From: Ascaphus truei
Lineage: Eukaryota > Chordata > Amphibia > Anura > Ascaphidae
DNA length: 64,000 nucleotides
Direction of reading: 5' to 3'
Assembly (NCBI GenBank): GCA_036426205.1
Contig: CM071573.1
Span: 76,418,159-76,482,158 of the forward strand
Shown here: positions 1-11,764 of the stretch, one piece after another
How the letters are laid out: each line of letters opens with the position of its first letter
Position numbering within the stretch: position 1 is the stretch's first letter
Made by a program: the position numbers and the translations under genes
Notes under the pieces: model-generated
Databases searched by the model: none
What the model was told of the DNA's origin: nothing
The model's input: only the letters and a program-made list of their open reading frames with translations

Positions 1-862
1 CATGCTGTGTACATAGAATAAATAACAATTCAAAAATAGAACATGATATGTAATTTAAAAGTACTCTTCCCTGCATGTGTGTGCAAAGAAGAGGCAGATA
101 CCAGGAATTGGTATTCATTCAGATGGAATAAGGGTTATCGCACCCACTATCACACGTTAACTGAGATTGACTTCAATGGATGGTAACGTGGGATCAGGGT
201 TCGAAAACTTGCATTGCATCTTGGTGATGCCGCTTGGCACCCTAGACATCCTGTGTATTAATTCAGAGCCAACCACAAAAGGATAATAGCATGATAGCAT
301 GAGATACAGTACAACATTAGTTTCTATATGTCAAAAGTCACTTGCTTGATGATACCAAACTTTGGAATTTTAGCCATGGTCTGCAATGGTCATTGTCTCA
401 ATAAATAGTCTTTTCTAGGCTTCTGAGAGGAAATTTCCCATGAAATTCATGTCACACCATTTACAATGACAGTAAATTCTTCTGCATTTAATCTGCAGCA
501 AGGGGAGAAATAGTGAGGCTATCTGATTCTGCAGCCACAGGTTTCTTGTTTTAATCACTCATCCTTTCTCCTAATCATCTGGGGAAAATAAAAACTGCTC
601 ATTATGGGCTTGTATCTATGACAAATAAATAAATCAAGTATGTGTGTTTTTTATTTAAAAAGTCTAGGTGTATTTAGCAGCTCACACCATGAATGTAACG
701 TTGGTGTGTTTCTGTGTTCATGCTTTGACTCTTCATTTTGTGCCCTTCCAAATATTATAGGAGAAAATTATACAGTACATGTGTAGTTTTGGCACTGATT
801 CATGTGTCTTGGTAAAGTCCCTTCAACCAGGTGCACAGCGGGACCACTGTGAAATATAACTG

Positions 863-1254
863 ACTAGCTGATATACCTGGCGTTGCCCGGGATGTAAATG
901 CGTAATAGGTAGTATTATTTATAAATCGTGGAACAATAGGTTGAGTATTTCTTGGAAAGGTTGGATAATAATGTTGAAAAGAAAGATGGAAGAAAATGTA
1001 ATACGATGTTGTATAAAAATGGTTTATTGTAAACACACCACAGTACAATGTATATTGTGGTGACATAAGTGATGTAAAAATGTGAGGCGTGTGTCCTGCT
1101 AGGATGTGAGCGTGTGTGAGGCGGCGGGTGGGTGTTCAGTACGGGTGGCGCGTGGGTAGTGAGTGCTGTCTGTGGGTGGGGCTCCTGCTAGGGTGTGAGG
1201 CGGCGGGTGTGTGGCGAGTGTGGGAGACAGCTGGCGGGAAAGGGGAGGGGCGGA
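863..1254. repeat. Interspersed repeat fragment with GGCGTTGCCCGGG start
   Basis: Begins with actagctgatatacc and ggcgttgcccggg. The same start, slightly altered, opens the large element at 39501. The right part (1080-1250) is GT/GC-rich with repeated gtgtgaggcg motifs. The right edge abuts the Gypsy-like fragment. I cannot name the superfamily. Confidence 0.5.
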
Positions 1255-1261
1255 GGTGTGG

Positions 1262-1990
1262 GAGGAGGGGAAAGAAGAACCCAGCCCCAGCTGGGGAGGA
1301 GGAATTCCTGATAAACCCCTTTTTCAGGTTTTCCTGAATGTACTGAGACATGGCCTTGGTCTCGGGGATGGAAAGCGGATAAGATTGGCCCTTAGGACTG
1401 CACCGGGCAGGAGATCGATGGGGGAAGAACCTCGGAGCGTACCTTATCAAACACATCTGCGAATTCTGTGTATACCACTGAAAGGGAGGCTTTGTCCCCT
1501 GCAGGCACCTTTACCCCGCCGATTTGTTGCTTCGGGAGAAGACAGGACTTGTTGCACAGAGGGCTCTGTTGTATGGGTCTCTTGTTGACCCAGTCCAATT
1601 GTGGGTTGTGTAGTTGCAACCACGGAAGACTCAGTATAATCTCAACTGAAAGAGTGTGAATGACGTCCAGAATGATCTCCTGCTGATGGCCGTCTTCAGT
1701 GGAGAGGGATAATGCACATGTCTCCAAAGAGATGTAGGCGGGTTGAAGGGGTCGTCCGTCAATGGCTTCCATCCCGACGGGGGCTGCTTTGGGTAGGAGC
1801 GGGATCTTATTCTTGGTGGCGAAATCCTGATCAGTAAAATTGCCGCCAGAATCAATGAATGCAGAGGTGGTGATCTGGAAATTTTCTCCTGTAAGCAGAA
1901 TAGGCAGCATAATCCGGGTTGGGAGTTTTTCCTGGGGAGAAGGGAACAGAGAAATGGTACCCAATGTGACCTCTTCATACCTCAATGGGT
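1262..1990 (-). pseudogene. Broken Ty3/Gypsy-type retrotransposon pol fragment
   Basis: Remnant of an LTR-retrotransposon polyprotein read on the minus strand. From its right end it shows an aspartic-protease-like motif (AFIDSGGNFTD), then LPWLQLHNPQLDW, then [16 protein letters not shown], typical of the stretch between protease and reverse transcriptase. The reading then shifts frame near 1410-1425 and continues as [11 protein letters not shown] and [12 protein letters not shown], the start of the reverse transcriptase. It stops after AGAGFFF near 1265, so the catalytic core of the polymerase is missing. No LTR is recognisable beside it. The upstream part of the same long minus-strand frame (2000-2426) belongs to an unrelated palindromic repeat. 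It is non-functional. Confidence 0.85.
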
Positions 1991-2900
1991 TCTGGCGTTT
2001 CCTGGAAGGGAGAGGGCACCTCATAAAGGGGGCTGTATCTCGGGAAGCAGAGGGTCCCCGGACCTGAAACCAACGCGGTTCAGCTCCGGAGACCCCCTGC
2101 ACATGTACACTATGAATAAAAATGTATTTTAAATAATTTTTAATGTGCCGATGTTTGCGCAGAGAGAGCAGCGGATCTCTCTCTGCTGCAGACACATCTC
2201 GCCCCCGCCGGCCCATAGTATCATTGATGTGCATATACAGTACTGTATGTGTACAGTACTGTATGTTAGGGGTTATAGGGGATGGCTGCAAAGACAACAG
2301 CTCGCAAACGCCCCCATGCGTTTTTACACAGCATTGCAGTATTGCAGCCAGCGGGAATAAAATGCTTAAATCACAGCCGGGAAAATAACGCAATACACTC
2401 CGGGCGAAAACGACACAAAACCGCACATCACCGGGATATTCTGAAATTCGCGGAACTAGCCGAGTTAGAATAAATTTGGTCGCCTCTGTAAGTAGAAGAT
2501 AAAAACGACTTGGACTCCTTGCTTATGCTGTGTAGGAGCTCCCCAAGCTCCTTGAGGTATTACCAAAGGGAAATCACCGGAGACATGAAAAGGAACACAA
2601 AGCGCACCAGAGGCAAGTATAAAATTGTATTTGACAGTAATAAAAAAGCATGTAGACACTTATAATGAAGTAATGTGTAGTAATCAAGTAACAGCTCACA
2701 ACCTCGCCGGGCCAGTTAGACGCCCAGGATGGGAAGACATAGTCCAACTACACATCCCACACGCTGCAACGGATCTTGTTCTGTGGGTGCAACTTGTCCA
2801 ACACTTCCTGGTTGCGTCAGCGATGGAAGTCCAATGTGATAGTCTATTGCGTGTCTGGACAGGCTACGTAGGACACCGGCAAGGAACAACTGTGGTGTAA

Positions 2901-2943
2901 CGTGACCGCGTTTCGCACAGCTTCGTGCTTCATCAGGAGTTGT
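2901..2943 (-). ncRNA. Hammerhead-ribozyme-like motif, intact CTGATGA core
   Basis: On the minus strand the order is CTGATGA (2936-2930), one extra A, GCAC, a six-base loop, GTGC, GAAA, CGCG and GTC (2906-2904). GCAC and GTGC pair as stem II, so the conserved core boxes, the GAAA box and a GTC cleavage triplet are all present. An extra A lies between the core box and stem II. Stem III is minimal (A-U, C-G), as in dimer-acting hammerheads of Penelope-like elements. Stem I is weak: ACAACT before the core could pair with AGTTGT 13 bases beyond the triplet. Activity is unproven. Confidence 0.5.
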
Positions 2944-3208
2944 GAACCCGGAACCTGTTTGCCCATCGCTGGAGGACACAAATTGCACGGACGCTGCTCT
3001 GCAGTGCACAAGTAACTAGACTTTTCCAGTTGATAGCATATAAAGAGCGACAACACTCCAATGTTATAAGCAGAAAATACTAAGAGACAAATACTGTAGA
3101 TAAGCTGCACACATATTATATTAATTGGCATATATAGTTTTACCACTTCTGGTCTGCCTATAAAAGTGTTAAAAAAGGGTGTGTGTGTGTGTGCCGAGCA
3201 TGCGCACG

Positions 3209-3642
3209 TTAAAGCTGCAGTTCAGTCAATATCCTGCAATTGTGTTTTTTTTAATAAATCAGTTCTGTAGTAAGAAAAAATACTTTTAGCATTGTCTGTT
3301 TTTAAAAAAGCAACTTTGAAAGACCAATTTTCTTGTATTCTATTTTAACAGCCATTTGCTAAGGCACTGCCCCTTCATGTCCTGTCACAAGCCCTGGCAC
3401 ACCCCTTTGTCAGCCCTGCCCTCCCTCTAGCACATGTCAGTGCAGGAGTGCTCATGAATATTATTGAGCTTCCACTGAGAGACAGAAGCAGAAGAAAAAC
3501 AGATCCCTTCACTAATCATGTCACCAATTTTCGCCTATCAATACATGGAGAACGAATTGACCTGCAGCTATACAGTTCTTTAGGTAATTAGAGATTGCCC
3601 ACATGAAACTATTGAAGTAAAAAAATTAATAAAAAAAAAAAA
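3209..3642. mobile_element. TTAA-type MITE, copy A, right end lost
   Basis: Starts TTAAAGCTGCAGTTCAGTC, the same terminus as the complete copy at 7032. The right terminal inverted repeat is missing: after the poly-A the sequence runs into an unrelated palindromic repeat (gagcagaatcatgctc). Confidence 0.7.
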
Positions 3643-4667
3643 ATCCTGAGCAGAATCATGCTCAGGGGCCCCCTGCTCCTGCAAATATTATTAAAAATAC
3701 AGAAATTGCTGCTTCATTACATAGCTGATAGCTGCAAAAGGCAATGAAGGGTCTAAGGCAGAATTAGCAGTTTTGCCCCCAATAAACATGTGCAATAAAC
3801 AACAATACAGTAACCCCCTGTGTATTTTAAAATACATAAACAAATAAATACATTAAATACAATTTTTAAGTGTGTGTTAAACCCTCCCTGACGTGATTGT
3901 CACTCTATGTAAAGCCCCACTCCCCCCTGTGCTCTTATTGCCTGTGTGTGTACGCTTCACCTGCCGTCACTGTATCTATATAAAGCCCTCCCCCCTATTG
4001 TTTCTGTTAAGGCTTCCCTGCTTGGACTAATCTGTGTAAACCTGTCAAAGCCCCTCCCCCTAATTGTGGTCGTGTAATTAAATCTCCCTGCCGGTGTTTC
4101 TGTGGGAGAGTTGTGTTATGTACCATGTGGGGAGGGGGCGTCCCGTGTAAATACTAATGCAGGCCTCCCTGCCAATGGCCCACCCATGAGGCCTAACCAC
4201 CCACCACCACTACCCACTAACCTACCTTGCCCATGCCCCTCCGCTGCTGCAAAAACAGAGACAAAAATTAAAAAAACATCCAAAGTACGTCCCAACCCCA
4301 TTAATCACCATAGCGGTATTAACCGCTACGTCATTAAAGTGTAAACCATCACCCATTCACTCAGGACCCTACATACCCTCCCAATAACCCCACCCGTCTC
4401 GGCCTAACACACCTTCACCCACTACTAACAAGGGAGGCCTACCCACATACCGTTGGGGAAAACCCCCCACACACCATACCCACAATAAAAACAATAAAAC
4501 ACAGGCCACAATAAACATCATTTATATTATAAATACATTCAACCCCCTGTGCCCTCCCATAAATACAAGATTTATCCTTTACAAACAGGTTTCATAACGC
4601 AGCCCACGCGGTGTTTATATTGCAATGTTTATTGGGGCAAAACATGTATTCGCTTCTAACCTCTCAT
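3643..4667. repeat. Palindromic repeat start and degenerate C-rich tandem repeats
   Basis: 3643-3770 is one arm of a family seen again at 4668-4862 and 5410-5582 (ataatattg, gcaggggg, caatgaag). From 3880 to 4140 a loose unit of 60-65 bp recurs (ctgtgtaaa, aagccc, ctccccc, attg), badly eroded. No gene. Confidence 0.45.
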
Positions 4668-4862
4668 TGCCTTTGCAGCTATCAGCTTGGTAATGAATGC
4701 AGCATTTCTGTATTTTAATAATATTGTGCAGGCAGGGGGTCCCCTGGAGCATTGATTTGGCTCAGGGCACCACCACTGCTCACCTGTACAATATTATTAA
4801 ACATACAGAGCTGCAATGCTTGCCTTCATTACCATAGCCATAGCCGCCAAAGTTAAGAACTA
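4668..4862. repeat. Palindromic repeat (TTTTAATAATATTG arms)
   Basis: Left arm gcatttctgtattttaataa and right arm ttattaaacatacagagctg are inverted copies around a centre near 4760. The 5410-5582 copy has the same layout. Confidence 0.6.
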
Positions 4863-4904
4863 GTGTTACTTTAATTATGTTTTTATTATACTGTAGATGT
4901 GCAG

Positions 4905-5140
4905 AGGGACCCCCTGCTTCCTGAGATCACAGACCCTTTATGGGGGTGCGGTATCCCTCTGTTGGTTTTTTACAGCCCGCGGTCACGTGATCGGGGGACT
5001 TGAAATGAAGCGAGGGATACCGGCACCTCATACAGGGGGCTGTTATCACGGGAAGAAGGGGGTCCCCAGGATCTGAACACCATGCGGGGGTCACGCTCGC
5101 GAGCCCCCGACCATCTACCCTACTAGCTTCTAGTTTTACA
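4905..5140. repeat. Foldback repeat, GGGGTC/CCCCCTGC family
   Basis: Two inverted arms (gaccccctgcttcctgagat on the left, atcacgggaagaagggggtc on the right) surround ggtatccct...ggtcacgtga...agggatacc. Same family as 5632, 10405, 11765, 13150 and 16525. Confidence 0.65.
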
Positions 5141-5409
5141 TGTACTTGCTATTACTATTCATGTACTTATTTTTTTAGATTATTTATTATGGGGTAAGCA
5201 GGAAGCTGGGGGTAGCAGGAGGGGTTAACCCTTCATGACCGTGTGCGGTATAACTGCTACGGGTCGTGAAGGGTTGTTGTTAAGTGCACCCGCAACCCCC
5301 ACCGCAAGTCCTAACTCACACCAAGGGCCAAACTACCCTTCACACACCCCCGTCCCACAATAAAGCGGGCAACGGTGGGTTAACCCCGTTCATTGCGTGT
5401 AGCGGTATC

Positions 5410-5582
5410 AGCTATGGTTAATGAAGCAGCATTCTGTTATTTTAATAATATTGTTCAGGAGCAGGGGGTCTCCCTGAGCAGATTTCTGGCTCAGGGAACT
5501 CGCTGCTCACTGTAACAAGATTATTAAAAAACAGAAATGCTCTGCTTCGTTTACATAGAACCACATAGCCAGCAAAGGTAAG
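5410..5582. repeat. Palindromic repeat (TTTTAATAATATTG arms)
   Basis: Left arm cattctgttattttaataat and right arm attattaaaaaacagaaatg are inverted copies; the centre carries gcagggggtctccctgagca. Confidence 0.6.
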
Positions 5583-5631
5583 GGAACGAGGTAGGTTTCT
5601 TTATATATGTGTTTTTATCATACTGTAGCGA

Positions 5632-5888
5632 TGGTGCAGAGGGTCTCGGACGTTGAACCGCTGTGTGGTTTAGGTCCGGGGCCCCCTTGCTGCCGAGGAT
5701 ACACGGCCCTTTTAGGGGAGCCGGTTGCCGGTACCCTTGCTGTGTTACAGGCCGGCGGTTCACGGATCGGGACCTTTAATGCGAGAGGTATACACGGCAC
5801 CTCATAAGGGGCTGTATCTCGGGAAAAGCAGAGGGTCCCCGACCTGAAACCAACGCGGTTCAGACTCCGGGAGACCACCATGCCAATG
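5632..5888. repeat. Foldback repeat, GGGGTC/CCCCCTGC family
   Basis: Inverted arms with ttgaaccgc, gaggatacacggcc on the left and ggctgtatctcggga, aaccaacgcggttcag on the right. The right arm continues into the direct repeat copy B. Confidence 0.65.
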
Positions 5889-7455
5889 TAACACTATGAA
5901 TAAAAATTATTTGAAATAATTTTTAATGTGCCGATGTTTGCGACAGAGGAGAGCAGCGGATCTCCTCTGTGCAAAACAACATTCGCCCACGCGCGGCCAT
6001 AGTATCATTGATGTGCATATACAGTACTGTATGTGTACCGTACTGTAGTTAGGGGTTATTAGGGGATGCTGGCAAAGACAACAGCTCGCAAACGCCCCCA
6101 TGCGTTTTTACACAGCATTTGCAGTGTATTGCAGCCAGCGGGAATAAAATGCTTAAATCACAGCCGGGAAAAATAACGCAATACACTCGGGCGGGAAAAC
6201 GACACAAAACCGCACATCACAGGATATTCTGAAATTCGCGAGGGGGGAACTAGCCGAGGTTAGCCGATGTTAGAATAAATTTGGTCGCCTCGGTAAGTAG
6301 AAGATTAAAAACGACTGGGACTCCTTTGCTTATGCTGTGTAGGAGCTCCCCAAGCTCCTTGAGGTATTACCAAAGGGAAATCACCGGAGACATGAAAAGG
6401 AACACAAGCGCACCAGGCAGTATAAAATTTATTTGACAGTAATAAAACATAGTGAACATATGAGTATGTTAGTATAAGAACAGCTCACTGGCGAATAACA
6501 AGCAGAGTAAGTGAGTCCACTTCATAGTAACACTCACCATCCCGTTAGCACTGCCATGCCAACTACACATCCCACACGCTTGCAAAGGAATCTGTTCTGT
6601 GGGTGCAACTTTGCAACTTGTCCAACACTTCCTGGTTGCGTCAGCGATGGAAGTCCAATGTGATAGTCTATTGCGTGTCTGGACAGGCTACGTAGGACAC
6701 GGCAAGGAACAACTGTGGGTGTAACGTGACCCGCGTTTCGCACAGCTTCGGCTTCATAAGGAGTTGTGAACCGGAACCTGATTTGCACCATCGCTGGAGG
6801 ACACAAATTGCACGGACGCTGCTCTGCAGTGCACAAGTAACTAGACTTTTCCGTTGATACGCTATAAAGAGCGACAAACTCCAATGTTATAAGCAGAAAA
6901 TACTAAGAGACAAATACTGTAGATAAGCTGCCACATATTATATTAATTGGCATATATAGTTTTACACTTTGGTCTGCTATAAAATGTTAAAAAAGGGGGT
7001 GTGTGTGTGATGTGTGCCGAGCATGCGCACGTTAAAGCTGCAGTTCAGTCAATATCCTGGCAATTGTGTTTTTTTTAATAAATCAGTTCTGTAGTAAGAA
7101 AAAATACTTTAGCATTGTTGTTTTATAAAAAGCAACTTTGAAAGACAATTTTGTATTCTATTTAAAGCCATTGCTAAGGCAACTGCCCCTTCAGTCCTGT
7201 CACAGCCCTGGCACACCCCTTTGTCAGCCCTGCCCTCCCTCTAGCACATGTCAGTGCAGGATGCTCATGAATATTATTGAGCTTCCACTGAGAGACAGAA
7301 GCAGAAGAAAAACAGTCTCCATTCACAATCATGTCACCAATTTCGCCTATCAATACATGGAGAACGAATTGACCTGCAGCTATACAGTTCTTTAGGTAAT
7401 TAGAGATTGCCCACATGAAACTATTGAAGTAAAAAAATTAATAAAAAAAAAAAAA
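5798..7455. repeat. 1.65-kb direct repeat, copy B
   Basis: Same order of sequence as 2016-3642. Most differences from copy A are single-base insertions or deletions, for example ggggatggctgcaaag in A against ggggatgctggcaaag in B, and cttgcttatg against ctttgcttatg. Copy B keeps the right end of the MITE that copy A has lost. Confidence 0.85.
6725..6766 (-). ncRNA. Decayed twin of the hammerhead-like motif
   Basis: Equivalent site in copy B. The core reads CTTATGA instead of CTGATGA, stem II has lost bases on one side, and GAAACGCGGGTC replaces GAAACGCGGTC. The fold is damaged, so this copy should be inactive. Confidence 0.45.
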
Positions 7456-7475
7456 AGACTGAACTGCAGCTTTAA
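7032..7475. mobile_element. TTAA-bounded MITE, complete copy (444 bp)
   Basis: Starts TTAAAGCTGCAGTTCAGTC and ends in its exact reverse complement (GACTGAACTGCAGCTTTAA), a 19-bp perfect terminal inverted repeat including the TTAA. TTAA ends are typical of piggyBac-like elements and of the T2-type MITEs known from Xenopus. No coding capacity; the interior ends in a poly-A run just before the right terminus. Confidence 0.85.
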
Positions 7476-7571
7476 GTGAAATGTCTTTGTCTTTTATAGT
7501 GAAATTGTGTTTTGATTTTTATGACTGTGATTGATTTTAAAGCATGTAAATGCCGTTACTTTCAAAGGGTC

Positions 7572-7602
<31 letters not shown>

Positions 7603-7683
7603 GTGTCTGTGTGTGTGTGTGTCTGGCTGATCCCAGTACCTGCTTGGGTTTGGGCTCTCCCCCTTCCCCCCCCCCCCCCCCCC
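7572..7683. repeat. (TG)n microsatellite and poly-C run
   Basis: Interrupted TG dinucleotides to 7622, then a C-rich stretch with a run of 18 C at 7666-7683. The open frames here are low-complexity artefacts. Confidence 0.9.
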
Positions 7684-8598
7684 TCCCGGATCTTCATTTT
7701 TTTATGCGCATGCGCAAGCTCATGAGTGTGTGCATGCAGCGCCAGCCGCTTCTGCGCATGTGCAGGCGGTACCAGCCAATTCTGCGCAGGTGGCACTGGC
7801 CACTTCTGCACATTCTGATGTCACTTCCATTACAAACTTCCGGCACCATGAAGGCAATTTGTGCAAGCGACACTTTTGTAGGTGCCAGTGAAGAAGTTTC
7901 ACTTCAAAAATCATCAGAACAGCCAATAAAATCTGAGGCCCAGATTCACTAAAGTCGGTTACGATATGTAACGTGACATGAACCTAAATGAACTTTGCGT
8001 TAATAGTAAGATTGTATTCATAAAGTTAATAATGTAATGTGAATCCCGTTCTACTCACATAAAAAGGAAATATTATTTATACTGTAACGGACGAACATTA
8101 TATGAAAATGGTATGGAAATGAGCTGGTATTGTAAGTACACCCTGTTTTATTCATTAAGCTCAGTTAAGATCAAGCTGGCATTATGTTATTTTAGTCAGC
8201 ACTAAACCATGCGTTACGTACGACCTATGACCGTGAATACCTACATTAGTACATACAAGTTTCTCAAATAACCCGTTATGGACTATTTAATCGTAACCAC
8301 TCAGTAGAATCATTCTATGGGCCAATGCCAAACAATAATAAATCTAATAGTGTTTACAAATAATCCACTCTGCCATTTGACAGCCCATAACTAAAAAAAA
8401 CATTAAAAAAATCTATGACAAAAAAATTCAGGGCCTGATTGTCTACATCCAACCCGAAGCAATCCACACCAAATGAAGCCTGATCTGCTATCTTAATTGG
8501 AGCCATCGGTCTTCAACTGCTTGAAGAACTGTAGGCCTCACCCAAACTGGTCCCTATATAGGGCCTTTCATCATCACATAACATGGAGGTTATAAATT

Positions 8599-8795
8599 CC
8601 AGGCCTCAAGTCAGGTTTTCAGAATAGCCCTTCTTCAGCACTGGTGGCCTAATCTGTGGCTCAGTCTTCCACAGAGCCACCTGTGCTGAAGCAGGCTCTT
8701 TGACTGAGCCACTGGAGCTAACTGTGCAGAAGCAGGGATATCCTAAACACCTGACCTATTGATCGTGGGTCTTGAGGACTGGAGTTGAGAACCCG
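8599..8795. mobile_element. hAT-type MITE, copy 1 (eroded)
   Basis: Inverted arms with tcaggttttcag, cttcagca on the left and tgtgctgaagcagg, tcttgaggactggagttgag on the right. Same family as the other eight copies in the window. Confidence 0.75.
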
Positions 8796-9639
8796 TTACA
8801 TAACATGGATAGTGCTAAAGAAAAACCCTAATTGTGCTTAATTCAACATGTGCTCACTCTTATTAATGAAATCATTTCTAGCACTGCATTGGAAAAGCAC
8901 GGCAGCACCTGTTTTGGGTAACATCATGGTATTTTCCCTGATTTAACAGAGCTTCGTAAGTCTAGGCCTTAATGTTTTTTATTAGCATAACATTTCAGGG
9001 GACCCGTTTCACTTTAACCCTTCCCTGGCAGACAGGCCTTTAGTGCATTGCAGGATAATGCAACAGCAAAAGGATTAAAATCCCATTACCTTCTAATGAG
9101 CTGAAGGACTTAACTGCTTATATTAGTGAATAATTTATTTTATTGACATTATTATTTGTTATATGACGCAATGTATAATCACCTTTAGTATCCAGTACTG
9201 GTCACGACACTTCTATATTGCCGGCTTGTGCCTTTGTCATTTACCAACCCATTTACTTCAGCATATAAAAAAAGATGTGAGGAAGACATGGTATTCCGTG
9301 TCCTAATGTCTCCTGTCATCAGAAATACATTCCAGCCGATGCACAGATTTCATTAGGAAACAGAACACAGCTGGATTGATTTGTGTAATCTAAATGGGCC
9401 AGTTTTTGGAAAATGAATACGGACATTCAATCTAATCTGCTTTGAAGAAAAAATATTTTAATAAGAGTGTGACTTTTCTCATTTGTTTCTTGCTAACCAC
9501 TGTAGAGAATGTTAGTTGCATAATGTAAATGATAATTTATCTTATGTGCAATAACCAGAGGAGGAATGAGGTTTTTTTGTGCCTGGGACAAGTTCCACCA
9601 ACAATCCTGTCATTTTGTGCAGTATTTGTGAATATTTTA

Positions 9640-11140
9640 TATGTTCTATCAACCCCCACCCCCCTTCTTTCTCTCTCCCCCACAAACACAAACAACCCTC
9701 TCCCTCTCTCTCCCACTAGTCTCTCTCACTCCTCCACTCCCCCCGCACAAGACTCTCTCTCTCCCCCTCTCTCCTCCCAGTCTCTTGCTCTCCCTCTTCC
9801 CTCTCCCAGTCTTTCATTCCCCCCTCCCAAGTCTCTTGTTCCCTCTCTCTCCTCTGCAAGTCTCTCTCACTCAAAGTCTCTCTCACTCCAAAAGTCTCTC
9901 ACTCCTCCTTCCCCCCCTACCAGACTCTCTCCCCCTCTATCCTCCCCAAGTCTCTCGTTCCCCCTCTTCCCTCCCAAGTCTCTCACTCCCCCCCGTCTCT
10001 CATTCCCTCCCTCTCCTCCACAAGTCTAGGAGTCGAGGGAGGAGGAAAAGCAAAGGAGGAGCAGGAGCTGAGGTGGAGGAGCTGAGGAGTATAAATAATG
10101 GTGCAGTCTCAAGATTAATTCATTGGGGCCTATGCTAGTAGCCTTCATAAAACGTCTCGCTGGGCCTGTTACTCCGCCAGTTTTGTCAGTGTGGTTATCA
10201 CGGTATCAGAAAGACTCTGAAGAGCTGTGAAAGCTAAATGACCAAAACTGGCGAGGAGCAGCGATGTGATTTTCGCTTGTCTCAAAAGGTCTCACATGTG
10301 GATCTGCAGCGATATGGGTGGGACAACTGCTTAGAGAGCCGCCTCTCCCTGGACATATCTCGCCAGCAATCGCAGGGTTTTAATAACAATTTTAATACCA
10401 GTCTACGTGAGCAGGGGGTCTCCTGAGCAGAACCGCGTCGATTTCAGGTCAGGGGATTCCCTGCTTCCTCAGATACAGGACCCGTTATGGGGTGCCGGTA
10501 TCTCCTATGCATTTAAATGTCCCGGTCACGTGACGCAAGGCATTTAAATGCATAGGAGATACTGGAACCCCATAACGGGGCCTGTACCTTGGTAAGCAGG
10601 GGGTCCCCGGACCTGAAATCGATGTGGTTCTGTCCAGAGACCCCCTGCTCATGTACATTAGTATTACAATTGTTATTAAAACAGCTTCATTACCATAGCG
10701 GCTAGCTGCTAAAGCAATAAAGTAGTTAAACTTCAATAGCCTGTTAATTGGGGGCAAAGGGGTGGATGGCGGGGATAGTAGCCCCAGGGTGGGTGGTTAG
10801 GCCTGTCGGGAAGGTTGTGGGATGAGTTAACCCCTTCACTAACATAGCGGTGGGAACCACTATGGTAATGAAGGGGTTAACCAGTCCCGCTACCCCCTCC
10901 CCCACCCGGTAGGCCTTAACATGCATCCATGCTCTACCCCCAAGAAACAAAAATAAACACAACAGCCCTACTACCCATCTCTTTTACACCCAACAACCCC
11001 CCCAACACAAACAGTACAGTCATGGGCACAATTACTATTATCCAGATATGGATAATAGCTCATTTGCCCATTTTAAATCAAACATTAGCCAGCCAGCATT
11101 AATAAAGTAAATAAAACTTCTACTTACCCCTGCCATGATG
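9640..11140. repeat. 1.3-1.4-kb tandem unit, copy 1
   Basis: Order of parts: a pure pyrimidine tract (9640-10022, ctctctcactcc motifs), a purine tract (ggaggagctgagg), tataaata (10090-10097), a short inverted repeat (cgccagttttg ... caaaactggcg), a foldback repeat (10405-10660), a C-rich region, then back to the pyrimidine tract. The spacing of matching points to copy 2 is 1303-1381 bp. Confidence 0.8.
10405..10660. repeat. Foldback repeat inside tandem copy 1
   Basis: Inverted arms about 110 bp long around catttaaatgtcccggtcac and gacgcaaggcatttaaatg. The core pair atctcctatgcatttaaatg / catttaaatgcataggagat is perfect. Outer arms carry gagcagggggtctc and its complement. Confidence 0.8.
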
Positions 11141-11764
11141 AAGGGGTAACCATACTCCTCCCTTTTCCCTCACCAAGTCTCTCATTCCCCCCATCTCTTG
11201 TTCCCCCTCTCTCCTCCCCAAGTCTCTCGTTCCCCCTTTCTCGTCCCCAAGTCTCTCGCTCCACCTCTTCCCTCCCAAGTCTCTCACTCCCCCCCAAGTC
11301 TCTTGTTCTCTCCCTCTCCTCCACAAGTCTAGGAGCCGAGGGAGGAGGAAAAGCAAAGGAGGAGCAGGAGCTGAAGAGGAGCTGAGTGAGGAGGAGCTGA
11401 GGTGGAGGAGGAGCTGCGGTGGAGGAGGAGCTGAGGTGGAGGAGGAGCTGAGGAGTATAAATAGTGGTGCCGTCTCAAGATTAAGTCATCGTGGCCTATG
11501 CTAGTAGCCTTCATAAAAGTCTCGCTGGGCCTGTTACTCCGCCAGTTTTGTCAGTGTGGTTATCACGGTATTCAGAAAGACTCTGAAGACTTGCGAAAGC
11601 TAAATGACCAAAACTGGCGAGGAGCAGCGATGTGATATTCGCCTCTCAAAAGGTCTCACCCATGGATCTGCAGCGATATGGGCGGGCCAGCTACATAGAA
11701 AGAGCCACCTCTCCCTGGGCATATCTCGCCAGCGATCGCAGGGTTTTAATAACAATTTTAATAC

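Larger units (their letters stand above)
2016..3642. repeat. 1.6-kb direct repeat, copy A
   Basis: Matches 5798-7455 almost base for base along its length, starting at the ggctgtatctcggga arm and ending in the poly-A near 3640. It is a composite: a palindrome arm, a Penelope-like minus-strand module with a hammerhead-like site, and a TTAA-type MITE. Copies A and B lie in the same orientation, 3.8 kb apart. Confidence 0.85.

Noticed and set aside
2000..2426. N-terminal 140 codons of the minus-strand frame as part of the Gypsy polyprotein
   Set aside because: This part is palindromic repeat sequence also found at 5800-6120 and has no retroelement similarity.
10085..10100. tataaata as a gene promoter
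   Set aside because: It recurs at the same place in the second tandem unit and has no gene downstream; part of the repeat.
9529..10138. Ser/Pro/Leu-rich frames of about 165 codons
   Set aside because: Translation of a pyrimidine tract open in more than one frame. The same holds for 30573-31169 and 56606-57010.
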